From: CAYRVX01 sp964427875
Lineage (GTDB): Bacteria; Planctomycetota; Phycisphaerae; SM23-33
Assembly (NCBI GenBank): GCA_964427875.1
Contig: CAYRVX010000016.1
Location: 1 to 64,000 of the forward strand
Length of the DNA stretch: 64,000 nt
Direction of reading: 5' to 3'
Part shown: positions 52,626 to 60,952 of the stretch, piece by piece
Layout: every line of letters begins with the position of its first letter
Numbering within the stretch: position 1 is the first letter of the stretch
Translations under genes and position numbers: made by a program
The notes under the pieces: model-generated
Databases searched by the model: none
Seen by the model: the letters and a program-made list of their open reading frames with translations, nothing else
Told to the model about the DNA's origin: nothing

Positions 52626-54047
52626 ATGAGACACACAACGAGACGGGAGTTCCTGCGGACGGCGGGATTGGCGCTGGCGGCCGCGCCGGCGGCGCTTGGC
52701 GGCGCGTCGGCATTGGCCGCGCCGGCCCGCGACAAGAAGCTCAGCTTTGTCTTCATCCTGATCGACGACATGGGCTGGGCGGACCTGAGCTGCTACGGCA
52801 GCACGTACCACCTCTCGCCGATCATCGACAAGCTCGCCGGGCAGGGCATGAGGTTCACCGACGCCTACGCCGCCTGCCCGGTCTGCTCGCCGACGCGGGC
52901 GAGCATCCTGACGGGCAAGTACCCCGCCCGCGTCGGCGTGACGGACTTCATCCCCGGCCACTGGCGGCCGTGGGCAAAGCTCGTCGTGCCAAAGATCCAC
53001 AATCAGCTCCCCCTGGAAGAGACGACCATCCCCGAGGCCCTCAAGCCGACCGGCTACGTCTCGGCGTGCTTCGGCAAGTGGCACCTGGGCGGGGGAAGGA
53101 TGTTCGGCCCGGACAAGCAGGGCTTCGACGTCACCGGCGCCGGCCGCGGCGCCGACGGGGACAAGCAGGTCAGGAGCCTCACCGACAAGGCGCTGGAGTT
53201 CATCGAGCTCAACCGGGACAAACCGTTCTTCCTGTACCTCTCGCATCACTCCGTGCACATCCGCCTGGAGGCGCCGAAGGAGCTGGTGGACAAGCACAAG
53301 GCCCGCCTGAAGCCCGGGCAGAAGCCCCCGGCCCAGGCGAACCCGACGTATGCGGCCATGATCGAGCACCTCGACAACAACGTCGGCCGCGTCCTTGGCA
53401 AGCTCGACGAGCTGAAGCTCGCGGACCGCACGGCCGTGATCTTCTTCTCCGACAACGGCGGGCTGATCAAGATCTACACGGGCGGGCCCCCGGTGGTGAC
53501 GTCGAACGCGCCGCTGCGGTCTCAGAAGGGGTCGCTCTACGAGGGCGGCATTCGCGTGCCGCTGATCGTCCGCCTGCCCGGCGTGGTCTCCCCCGGCAGC
53601 GTGTGCCGCGAGCCGGTGACGAGCGTGGACTTCCTCCCGACGATCCTGGAGCTGGCGGGGATCAGGAAGAAGCCCGATCCCACGGTCGACGGCGTCAGCC
53701 TGATGCCCCTGCTTGCCGGCACGGGGCCGCTGAAGCGGGAAGCGATCTACTGGCACTACCCGCACTACCACCACACGGCGCCGTGCGGGGCCGTCCGGGC
53801 CGGGCGGCACAAGCTGATCGAGTACTTCGAGGACGGGCGCAGAGAGCTGTACGACCTCGCCGAGGACATCGGCGAGAAGAACGACCTCGCCGTAAAGATG
53901 CCCGAGAAGGCAGCCGAGCTTCGCAGGAAGCTCGCCTCCTGGCGCAAGAGCGTCGGGGCCCTGATGCCGACGGAGAATCCGAACCACGACCCGAAGAAGG
54001 CGCACCTCTGGGGACGGCGACAGAGGAAGCAGCCGAAGAAGAAGTAG
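52626..54047 (+). CDS. Tat-exported arylsulfatase (S1 family)
   Basis: 473 residues. Twin-arginine leader RHTTRREFLRTAGLALAAAPAA. Formylglycine motif CSPTRASILTG (in AACPVCSPTRAS), metal ligands in LIDDMGWADLSCYG and FFSDNGG, His in KWHLGGG and LSHHSVHI. It belongs to the arylsulfatase A-like S1 family, hydrolysing sulfate esters in the periplasm. CSPTR needs conversion to formylglycine by a maturation enzyme. GGGAGACGACG precedes ATG 52626. Downstream, Tat Gfo/Idh/MocA is in the same direction after a 147-nt spacer with a hairpin. Confidence 0.92.
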   Translation: MRHTTRREFLRTAGLALAAAPAALGGASALAAPARDKKLSFVFILIDDMGWADLSCYGSTYHLSPIIDKLAGQGMRFTDAYAACPVCSPTRASILTGKYPARVGVTDFIPGHWRPWAKLVVPKIHNQLPLEETTIPEALKPTGYVSACFGKWHLGGGRMFGPDKQGFDVTGAGRGADGDKQVRSLTDKALEFIELNRDKPFFLYLSHHSVHIRLEAPKELVDKHKARLKPGQKPPAQANPTYAAMIEHLDNNVGRVLGKLDELKLADRTAVIFFSDNGGLIKIYTGGPPVVTSNAPLRSQKGSLYEGGIRVPLIVRLPGVVSPGSVCREPVTSVDFLPTILELAGIRKKPDPTVDGVSLMPLLAGTGPLKREAIYWHYPHYHHTAPCGAVRAGRHKLIEYFEDGRRELYDLAEDIGEKNDLAVKMPEKAAELRRKLASWRKSVGALMPTENPNHDPKKAHLWGRRQRKQPKKK

Positions 54048-54141
54048 CGCAGGTGCCCAGGAGAGGGCGAGACCGGGCGGAGGGGCTGCGGTTTAAGGGC
54101 GAAGTGGCCCCACTCGGCAGTTGCGTGGGGTTCGGAAGAAT

Positions 54142-54163
54142 CCCCGCCAGCGCAGTGGCGGGG
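54142..54163. repeat. 8-bp perfect hairpin (CCCCGCCA-GCGCAG-TGGCGGGG)
   Basis: The stem CCCCGCCA/TGGCGGGG with loop GCGCAG sits between the sulfatase and the Gfo/Idh/MocA gene. No T-run follows, so it looks more like a dispersed hairpin repeat (single copy here) than a terminator. Confidence 0.6.
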
Positions 54164-54194
54164 CGTTGGGCGTTGCGATTCAGGAGGTGGTTGC

Positions 54195-55472
54195 ATGGCA
54201 CGTGAGCGATCGGTCAGTCGGCGTGGGTTCCTGAAGCGGGCGGCGGCGTTTCCGGTGGTGGTCGGCTCGTCGGCGCTGGGCGCCGGCGGGGCGACGCCGG
54301 CGAGCGAACGGATCACGATGGGGTTTATCGGGATCGGCAAGCAGGGCGAGGGGCACGTGCGCGGCCTGAGCCGCACCAGCGACGTGCAGGTGCTCGGCAT
54401 CGCCGAGGTGTATAAGAAGTTCCGCGACATCGGCGTTCAGCACGTTGAGGATGCCTATAGCGGCCGAAGGGGCAAGGGCAGCTACAAGGCCTGCGTCGGC
54501 TACAACGACTACCGCGACATTCTCGCTCGCGACGACATCGACGCCGTCCTGATCGCCACGCCGGACCATCAGCACGCCCTCGGCGTGGTGCACGCGGCCA
54601 GGGCCGGCAAGGACGTCTACTGCGAGAAGCCCCTCTCGCTGACGATCGCCGAGGCCCGCGCGATGGTCGACGCCGTCCGCCGCTACGGGCGGGTGTTCCA
54701 GACGGGCTCGCAGCAGCGCAGCGGGCGGGAGTTCCGCACGGCCTGCGAGCTGGTCCGCAGCGGCTACATCGGCGAGGTCAAGGAGGTCTACGTCGGCGTC
54801 GGCGGCCCGAGCCGCCCCTGCCACCTGCCTCCCGAGCCGGTCCCGGAAGGCCTGGACTGGGACCGGTGGCTCGGCCCGGCCCCGTGGCGGCCGTTCCACG
54901 GGATCCTCCGCCCGCCGCACAACCAGCACTTTCCCAACTGGCGGTCGTATCGCGACTACTCCGGCGGGGGCATGACCGACTGGGGCGCGCATCACTTCGA
55001 CATCGCCCAGTGGGGGCTCGGCATGGACCACACCGGGCCGGTCGAGATCATCCCGCCGGACGGCAAGGACACAAAGCACCTGACCTACCGCTACGCCGGC
55101 GGCGTGACGATGTACCACCGCGACCCCGGCGGGATCACCTTCTTCGGCACGGAAGGGGAGATCTGGGTGAACCGCGGCCGGATCGAGAGCAGGCCCGCGT
55201 CGATCCTCGCCACGCAGCTCAAGCCAAGCGACGTGCACCTTTACCGCAGTCGCGGGCATCACCGCGACTGGCTCGACTGCATCCGCACCCGCCGCCGGCC
55301 GATCTGCGACGTCGAGATCGGCTGCCGCTCCGTCAGCGTCTGCCACCTCGGCAACATCGCCTACCGGCTGAAGCGCCCGTTGAAGTGGGACCCGGCGGCC
55401 GAGCGGTTCCTCAACGACGACGTCGCCAACCGCATGCTCAGCCGTCCCTACCGCGAGCCGTGGACGCTGTGA
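54195..55472 (+). CDS. Tat-exported Gfo/Idh/MocA oxidoreductase
   Basis: 425 residues. Tat leader SVSRRGFLKRAAAFPVVVGS; NAD(P) loop MGFIGIGKQGEGHVRGL; DAVLIATPDHQHALGVVHA; the family EKP signature DVYCEKPLSLTIAEARAMV; C-terminal GGGMTDWGAHHFDIAQWGLGMDHTG with the substrate-side His residues. AGGAGGTGGTTGC before the ATG is a very strong ribosome site. Tat leaders on Gfo/Idh/MocA enzymes are common in planctomycetes and imply export with bound NAD(H). The substrate, a sugar or cyclitol, is unknown. Confidence 0.92.
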   Translation: MARERSVSRRGFLKRAAAFPVVVGSSALGAGGATPASERITMGFIGIGKQGEGHVRGLSRTSDVQVLGIAEVYKKFRDIGVQHVEDAYSGRRGKGSYKACVGYNDYRDILARDDIDAVLIATPDHQHALGVVHAARAGKDVYCEKPLSLTIAEARAMVDAVRRYGRVFQTGSQQRSGREFRTACELVRSGYIGEVKEVYVGVGGPSRPCHLPPEPVPEGLDWDRWLGPAPWRPFHGILRPPHNQHFPNWRSYRDYSGGGMTDWGAHHFDIAQWGLGMDHTGPVEIIPPDGKDTKHLTYRYAGGVTMYHRDPGGITFFGTEGEIWVNRGRIESRPASILATQLKPSDVHLYRSRGHHRDWLDCIRTRRRPICDVEIGCRSVSVCHLGNIAYRLKRPLKWDPAAERFLNDDVANRMLSRPYREPWTL

Positions 55473-55508
55473 GCGCGGTTACTGGCTTGGCCGCAGAGGC
55501 ACCGAGGC

Positions 55509-56297
55509 TCAGAGGTTTCTCGTACCGGTCTTCTTCCGCCGCCGGTCCACCTTGGCGATGAGCTGCTTTGCCTTGCGGACCATGCCGCGGACGATGAGGT
55601 CGCAGGCGGTCCGGCCGAGCTCGATCGACGCCTCGGTGCGCGGGTCCCGGCCGTGGACGCCGATGAGCTTCTCCTTCGCCCGGCCGCGGAAGATGCTCAG
55701 GTCCACGCAGTCCGGGCGGAGGTACCACAGGTAGCTCGTCTCCCAGTGCCCGGCGTGGTCGCCGCCGACCCTTGGGTCGTTCGGGGCGTAGTGGAACTCG
55801 ATGCCGGCGTAGGCCTGGATGTCGGCGAAGTCGCGGTTGAACTCCTCGACGACGGGCGCGGCCCACTCGTGGAGAGGGTAGTGGCCGCACAGGAAGCAGA
55901 CGGCCTTCATCTCCAGCGAGCTCATCTGTATCAGCACGTGCCGGAGGAGCTGCTGGTAGAAGGCGATCTGCTCCTCGCCGGTCTTGCCGAAGTGCGCGGG
56001 CGTCCACTTGCGCTTCTTGAACTTCATCTTCCGGGCGACGCGGCCGTCGGCGTCGTGCGACGCCTCGATGATCCGGCAGACGCGCGGCTCGCCGTACCAC
56101 AGCGTGGGGAAGGCCAGCCCGCCGCAGCGCCGGGCGGCCAGCTCGCAGAGCTTGGAGGCCTTGAGCGCGTCGTTGCCGACGGCGAGGTGCTCGCCGTGCC
56201 ACTCCAGGCCGCCAAGCCCGATGAACGCGGCGGGGCACTTCCTTCGCCGGGCGACGATCTCGTGCGGCAGCATCTCCTCGTACCTGATCTTTTCCAT
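55509..56297 (-). CDS. Creatininase-family amidohydrolase
   Basis: 262 residues. Metal-site motifs of the creatininase superfamily are present with small changes: GLGGLEWHGEHLAVGNDAL (for GSxEQHGPHLPxxTD) and GGDHAGHWETSYLWYLRPD (for HAGExETS), plus CFLCGHYPLHEW. Members hydrolyse cyclic amides or act as related metallo-hydrolases; the substrate is unknown. Start 56297 gives MEKIRYEEMLPHEI, and CGGAG precedes it; a longer frame is not needed. It is convergent with Gfo/Idh/MocA, 36 nt away. Confidence 0.85.
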   Translation of the reverse strand: MEKIRYEEMLPHEIVARRRKCPAAFIGLGGLEWHGEHLAVGNDALKASKLCELAARRCGGLAFPTLWYGEPRVCRIIEASHDADGRVARKMKFKKRKWTPAHFGKTGEEQIAFYQQLLRHVLIQMSSLEMKAVCFLCGHYPLHEWAAPVVEEFNRDFADIQAYAGIEFHYAPNDPRVGGDHAGHWETSYLWYLRPDCVDLSIFRGRAKEKLIGVHGRDPRTEASIELGRTACDLIVRGMVRKAKQLIAKVDRRRKKTGTRNL

Positions 56298-56529
56298 GGC
56301 CGGGCTCCGGACAGCGCGAGAGTTTTGAGCAATGATACGCGCTGAGGAGCGCAGATAAAGGCTTGGAATCAAACCCCTGCGCCGGGAGAGGAGCATGGGT
56401 GTGTCTGGTTCGGCGGCCGGCGATGACGGAGAATGCGACAAAACCGCGTAACCTCCCGGCCGGCTGTCGCGTATTCCAGGCGGATGCATCATGAAGGACC
56501 CGGAAACGCACGGATAGAGGAGTCAAGTC

Positions 56530-57486
56530 ATGAGAAACTCAACAGCGAGCGCGTGGGTGCTGGCACTGTGCTGCTCGACGGCCCTGGCCGGGCCGCTGAA
56601 GGTCGAGCAGGTCGCCGGCGACGCCAGGTGGGTCGCCCACGTGGACGTCGCTGCCATGCTCAAGTCGGGGCTCGCCCAGTTCGTCCTCGAGGAGGCCGAG
56701 AAGAAGGACAGCTTCATCGAGGGCATCGCGAAGTTCCGGGAGGTGTTCGGCTTCGACCCGCTGAACGACGTTCGCAGCCTGACGCTGTACGGCAAGGAGA
56801 TCGGCGACAAGGCCGGCGTGGTGATCCTCGACGCGACGGTCAACCGGGAGAAGATCCTGGCCCTGCTGGCGGCGAACGAGACGTACAAGAGCCACGAATA
56901 CGGCGACTACGTCCTTCACCAGTGGACGGATCAGGCCAAGGCGGGCGCAGACGGCGACGCGCCGGCCGGGGAGCCCAAGACGCAGTACGGCTGCTTCTAC
57001 GACGAGAAGATCATCCTCGTCGCCTCGACTCTCGATCTGCTCAAGGGCGCGATCGACGTGCTGAACGGCAAGAGCGACAGCTTGGCCAAGAGCGAGGGCT
57101 TGCAGGTCTTGCCGAAGCCGGCCGCCGGCGCCTTCGCCCTCGCCGCGGCGGAGGGGCTCAAGGTGCCCCCGGGCGCCAAGCCGCAGCAGGCCGCCCTCAT
57201 GCGGCACGTCCGCGACGTGGCCGTCCAGGTCGGCGAGACCGAGGGCAGCACGTTTGTGAACATCACGGCGCTGGCCGAGACGGCCCAGCGGGCCGTCAAG
57301 CTCCGCCAGGTGATCCAGGGCTTCGTGGCCCTGTGGCAGATGACGATGGCAGAGAAAGAGAACGCTCCCGATCTGGGTGAGACCGTCGAGGTCACGGGTG
57401 AGGGGAACGTGTTGCACGTGGCCGCGGCCGCGCCGACGAAGTCGCTGATCGAGATGATCAAGTTCCTCGCCGAGCGCGAGAAGTAG
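56530..57486 (+). CDS. Secreted protein of unknown function
   Basis: 318 residues with signal peptide (STASAWVLALCCSTALAG) and GAGGAGTCAAGTC before the ATG. The mature part starts VAGDARWVAHVDVAAMLKSG, then FGFDPLNDVRSLTLYGKEIG, GVVILDATVNREKILALL, CFYDEKIILVASTLDLLKGAIDVL, and later PPGAKPQQAALMRHVRD. The pattern of alternating strands and helices with paired 'HVDV' and 'LTLYG' strands resembles DUF3352-like secreted proteins, but I do not recognise a family. No Cys beyond the signal and one internal. It lies upstream of the ECF sigma operon. Confidence 0.7.
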   Translation: MRNSTASAWVLALCCSTALAGPLKVEQVAGDARWVAHVDVAAMLKSGLAQFVLEEAEKKDSFIEGIAKFREVFGFDPLNDVRSLTLYGKEIGDKAGVVILDATVNREKILALLAANETYKSHEYGDYVLHQWTDQAKAGADGDAPAGEPKTQYGCFYDEKIILVASTLDLLKGAIDVLNGKSDSLAKSEGLQVLPKPAAGAFALAAAEGLKVPPGAKPQQAALMRHVRDVAVQVGETEGSTFVNITALAETAQRAVKLRQVIQGFVALWQMTMAEKENAPDLGETVEVTGEGNVLHVAAAAPTKSLIEMIKFLAEREK

Positions 57487-57577
57487 GCGGCGATCCGGGC
57501 CGCGGGCAAGAAGACCGTGGAGGTCAGGCAGCAACTCATCAAGGCGCGGAGTCGCGCAGAGAAGACGGAATAGCCAG

Positions 57578-58207
57578 GTGGAAGCGCCGTCCGGGCAACA
57601 ACTGGAAGTTGTTCAGCGCAGTGCGGAGGAGCTCGCCGCCGAGGCCGCGGCGGGCTCGTCCGCGTGCTTCGAGGCCCTCGTCCGGCGCCTCGGGCCCCGG
57701 CTGCTGCGATACCTCCGCCGAAGGGTGCGCGACCTGCACGCCGCGGAGGACCTCCTCCAGGAGACGTTCCTGAAGGCCTACCGCAACCTCGGCCGGTACG
57801 ACCCGTCGAGGAGCTTCGCGACGTGGATCTTCACCATCGCGACGCGCCTGGCGGCGAGCCACTGGCGGTCGCATCGGCCGGGCGCGGCCGTGGGGGATCT
57901 CGACCCGCCCGACCGCCGCGAGCGCGGCCCGCTTCAGACGGCCGCCCTGCGGGAACAGCAGGCCAATCTCTGGGCGATGGCGTCGAGGGTGCTGCCGGAC
58001 AGTCAGTTCACCGCGCTGTGGCTGAGGTTCGCAGAGGACATGGCGATCCGCGAAATCGCCGCCGTGATGGAGAAGTCCGTGGGGGGGGTGAAGGTTCTGT
58101 TGCATCGGGGCTGTCGGCGGCTGACGGAGCGCGCGACGGCCGCCGCGCGGCCGGTCGAGGAGCCGCTGGACCGCGGGCCGGCCGGCGAGGGCCTTACGGA
58201 AACGTGA
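57578..58207 (+). CDS. ECF-type RNA polymerase sigma factor
   Basis: 209 residues with region 2 (FEALVRRLGPRLLRYLRRRV; DLHAAEDLLQETFLKAYRNL; FATWIFTIATRLAASHWRS) and region 4 (LWLRFAEDMAIREIAAVMEKSVGGVKVLLHRGCRRL), the two conserved parts of an extracytoplasmic-function sigma. The start is GTG at 57578. It is directly followed by a zinc-finger anti-sigma gene (11 nt), a classic regulatory pair. The target promoters are not known; the adjacent secreted genes are candidates. Confidence 0.9.
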   Translation: MEAPSGQQLEVVQRSAEELAAEAAAGSSACFEALVRRLGPRLLRYLRRRVRDLHAAEDLLQETFLKAYRNLGRYDPSRSFATWIFTIATRLAASHWRSHRPGAAVGDLDPPDRRERGPLQTAALREQQANLWAMASRVLPDSQFTALWLRFAEDMAIREIAAVMEKSVGGVKVLLHRGCRRLTERATAAARPVEEPLDRGPAGEGLTET

Positions 58208-58218
58208 AGAGGTGCACC

Positions 58219-58866
58219 ATGCGTTGTCGAATCCACCAACGGAACATGTCGATCGCGTTGGCCGCCGGCGAGCCGTTGTCGCCGCGCCTCGAGCGGCACC
58301 TGGCTCGCTGCGAGCGATGCCGGAAGTACCGCGATGAACTGGAGGCCATCGGCCGGCGACTCAGGCAGGCCGTGCCGCCGCAGGAGCCCCTCTCGCCGGA
58401 GTTGAGCGGACGAATCCTCGGGGCGATCCGCTCGGCCGGCGCCGAGCGGCCGAAGCCGCCGGCACGCATCATTCCGCTTCGCACGATCGTGGCCGTGGCC
58501 GCGGCGGCCTGCGTGCTGCTGGGGCTCGGCCTGCTGGCCATGGTCTGGCCGTGGGACGCGGTCGAGCAGCCTGTCGTGAGGCTCCCGAAGCCCCAGCCGC
58601 AGCCGATCACCCCGCCGGGGCCGGAAGACCTCACCAAAGGGCTCTGGCCCGGCGTGGAGAACCTGACCTCGGCGCCCATGATGGACGAGATGGAGCGGCT
58701 GGCGGACGACACGCGCCGGATCGGCAGCGCGATGCTCGCGTGTCTTCCGATGGAGCTGATCCGCGGCGGCGACGGCGAGTGGATCGATGCCCTTCTGCCC
58801 GGTCTGTCGGCGCCTCGGCCGGCGACACGGGCGCCGACGTCGCGTCCGGACTCTTCCCCTGGATAG
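58219..58866 (+). CDS. Zinc-finger membrane anti-sigma factor
   Basis: 215 residues. The N-terminal cytoplasmic domain carries the HxxxCxxC motif (HLARCERCRKY) of ZAS/RsrA-type anti-sigma factors, with Cys3 and His6 (MRCRIH) as possible extra ligands. One membrane segment follows (IVAVAAAACVLLGLGLLAMVW) and then a Pro-rich periplasmic tail. GAAGAGGTG precedes the ATG. It should bind the ECF sigma encoded 11 nt upstream and release it on an envelope signal. Confidence 0.85.
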   Translation: MRCRIHQRNMSIALAAGEPLSPRLERHLARCERCRKYRDELEAIGRRLRQAVPPQEPLSPELSGRILGAIRSAGAERPKPPARIIPLRTIVAVAAAACVLLGLGLLAMVWPWDAVEQPVVRLPKPQPQPITPPGPEDLTKGLWPGVENLTSAPMMDEMERLADDTRRIGSAMLACLPMELIRGGDGEWIDALLPGLSAPRPATRAPTSRPDSSPG

Positions 58867-58929
58867 TCATTCCGGTATTATGGGGGATGCGCGGTGTGAG
58901 AGGGATATGTCGTTGTGACAGGAGAGGTC

Positions 58930-60828
58930 ATGAGGAAATCGGGTATCTGTGCGTTCGTGGCGGCGTGGGTGGTGGTGAGCGCAGGCGCCGGGGCGTCTGC
59001 GGCCGAAGTCAGGCCCGCCCAGTACAAGATCGTCGAGGCGCTGCTGCTGCGGTTCGACGCCGACGGCGACAGCGTTCTCGACGCGGCGGAGCGCAAGAAG
59101 CTCCGGCAGCACGTGGCCGAGCGGTTCCAGGAGCGGGGGACGCAGGTCCTGGATCTGGTCCTGGCGGCCGCGGACGCCGACCGCGACGGGAAGATCACCA
59201 AGGCCGAATGGGAAGCCCTGGGCAAGCAGGTCCTCGCGGCGGCGCGCAAGGCGGCCGGTGCGGGGAAAGAGCTCTCCGTCATGGTCGCGATGTCCGACGG
59301 GGTGAGGCTGGCGACGGACGTGTACCTGCCGGACGGCGAGGGCCCCTGGCCGGCCGTCCTGTCGCGAACGCCGTATAACAAGGCCCGCGGCGCGGCGCGG
59401 GGATTCACCCGGCGGGGCTACGCCGTCGTCGCGCAGGACATGCGAGGCCGGTTCGCCTCCGAGGGCGAGAACCTGCCCTTCATCGGCTGCGGGTGGGTCG
59501 AGCACCAGGACGGGGCCGACACGATCGCGTGGATCCGCACGCAGAGATGGTGCAACGGCAAGGTCGCCACGACGGGCGGCTCGGCGCTGGGGATCACGCA
59601 GAACCTCATGGCCCCGACCGCGCCGCAGGGCCTGCGGGCCCAGTACATCGTGGTCGCCGCGGGGAGCATGTATCACCACGCCGCGTACGTCGGCGGGGCG
59701 CTCCGCAAGAGTCAGGTCGAGGGCTGGCTTCGCGGCAACCGGTTCGACGCCAACGCCACGAGGATGTTCGCCGAGAACCCCGCGTATGACGAGTTCTGGC
59801 AGGGGTTCGACGCGATCCGCGAGTGCGCCCGGATCACCGCGCCGGCGATGCACGTCGGCGGATGGTTCGACACGTTCAGCGCCGGCACGGTCGCGGCGTT
59901 CGTCAGCAGGCAGCACAAGGGCGGCAAGGGCGCCAGGGGCAGCCAGAAGCTCGTCATGGGGCCGTGGGCGCACGGGATCAGCGCGTTCGGCAGGGTCGGC
60001 GAGTTGCGGTTCCCCAAGGCCGGCGCCCCGCCCAAATACAACGCCGCCGCCTGGTTCGCCTGCCACCTGAAGGGCGAGGACAGCGGCGCGAAGGGCCTCC
60101 CGGCCGTGGCGTACTACGTCATGGGCGACACGTCCGACCGCGGGGCGCCGGGCAATGAATGGCGATTCGCCGGCGACTGGCCCGTCCCGTGCAAGCCGAC
60201 GCCGTACTACCTCCACGCCGACGGGAAGCTCTCGACCGCCGAGCCGCCGGGCGCCGCTGGAAGGACGCCCCAAAGGCAGTACGCCTTCGACCCCGCCGAC
60301 CCGTGCCCGACCGTCGGCGGCTGCAACCTGAACCTGCCCAAGGGCCCGAGGAACCAGAACCGCATCGAGAAACGCAAGGACGTCCTCACCTTTACCACCG
60401 GGCCGCTCGCCGAGCCCGTGGAGGTGACCGGCCATCCCACCGCGAAGCTGTACGTTTCCTCCTCGGCCGTCGATACCGACCTGTCGGTGCGCTTCTGCGA
60501 CGTGTATCCCGACGGCAAGAGCTACCTGATGGCCGAGGGCATCCTCCGCCTGCGATACCGAGACGGCTTCGAGAAGCCCAGGCCGCTGCCGCGCGGGAAG
60601 GCCGTCGAGGTGCAGGTCGAGTGCTGGCCGACGAGCATCGTCATCAACAAGGGCCACCGGATCCGCATCACGATCACCAGCTCAAACTACCCGCGTTTCG
60701 ACGTCAACCCCGGCACGGGCCGGCCGTACCGCAAGGGCGACAAGACGGTCAAGCAGACGAACACCATCTACTGCGGGCATTCCCGGGCCTCGAAAGTGAT
60801 CCTTCCGGTGGTTCCCGCGAAGAAGTGA
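58930..60828 (+). CDS. Exported CocE/NonD-type hydrolase with EF-hands
   Basis: 632 residues: signal peptide (SGICAFVAAWVVVSAGAG), two EF-hand calcium loops (FDADGDSVLDAAE, ADADRDGKITKAE), then an S15/CocE-like alpha/beta hydrolase (SDGVRLATDVYLPDGEGPWPAVL; VVAQDMRGRFASEGE). The nucleophile is in TGGSALGITQNL, LVMGPWAHG supplies the His, and the C-terminal X-Pro/CocE jelly-roll region includes VSSSAVDTDLSVRFCDVYPDG. Such enzymes cleave esters, amides or X-Pro peptides; the substrate here is unknown. AGGAGAGG precedes ATG 58930. It follows the anti-sigma gene by 63 nt, so it may be part of that regulon. Confidence 0.85.
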   Translation: MRKSGICAFVAAWVVVSAGAGASAAEVRPAQYKIVEALLLRFDADGDSVLDAAERKKLRQHVAERFQERGTQVLDLVLAAADADRDGKITKAEWEALGKQVLAAARKAAGAGKELSVMVAMSDGVRLATDVYLPDGEGPWPAVLSRTPYNKARGAARGFTRRGYAVVAQDMRGRFASEGENLPFIGCGWVEHQDGADTIAWIRTQRWCNGKVATTGGSALGITQNLMAPTAPQGLRAQYIVVAAGSMYHHAAYVGGALRKSQVEGWLRGNRFDANATRMFAENPAYDEFWQGFDAIRECARITAPAMHVGGWFDTFSAGTVAAFVSRQHKGGKGARGSQKLVMGPWAHGISAFGRVGELRFPKAGAPPKYNAAAWFACHLKGEDSGAKGLPAVAYYVMGDTSDRGAPGNEWRFAGDWPVPCKPTPYYLHADGKLSTAEPPGAAGRTPQRQYAFDPADPCPTVGGCNLNLPKGPRNQNRIEKRKDVLTFTTGPLAEPVEVTGHPTAKLYVSSSAVDTDLSVRFCDVYPDGKSYLMAEGILRLRYRDGFEKPRPLPRGKAVEVQVECWPTSIVINKGHRIRITITSSNYPRFDVNPGTGRPYRKGDKTVKQTNTIYCGHSRASKVILPVVPAKK

Positions 60829-60880
60829 GCGTCGTCTGGTCCTTGACAGGTGAAGGTTGTCCGGTGTTTGCGGGGAAGAT

Positions 60881-60902
60881 CCCACGGATTGCCATCCGTG
60901 GG
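60881..60902. repeat. Dispersed repeat C, copy 2: 9-bp hairpin
   Basis: CCCACGGAT-TGCC-ATCCGTGGG followed by CTTCGG, between the CocE-type gene and the GH4 gene (convergent space). Shares CCCA ends, TGC(C/T) loop and the CTTCG flank with 52517-52538 while the stem differs by paired changes. Confidence 0.8.
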
Positions 60903-60919
60903 CTTCGGTCCCCTTCTTC

Positions 60920-60947
60920 CCTACGACCTATGACCTACGACCTACGA
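60920..60947. repeat. Heptanucleotide tandem repeat (CCTAYGA)n
   Basis: Four heptamers CCTACGA, CCTATGA, CCTACGA, CCTACGA sit just beyond the GH4 stop (60953). A second array with unit CCTAYYG flanks the other side of the same gene. Confidence 0.85.
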
Positions 60948-60952
60948 CCTTC

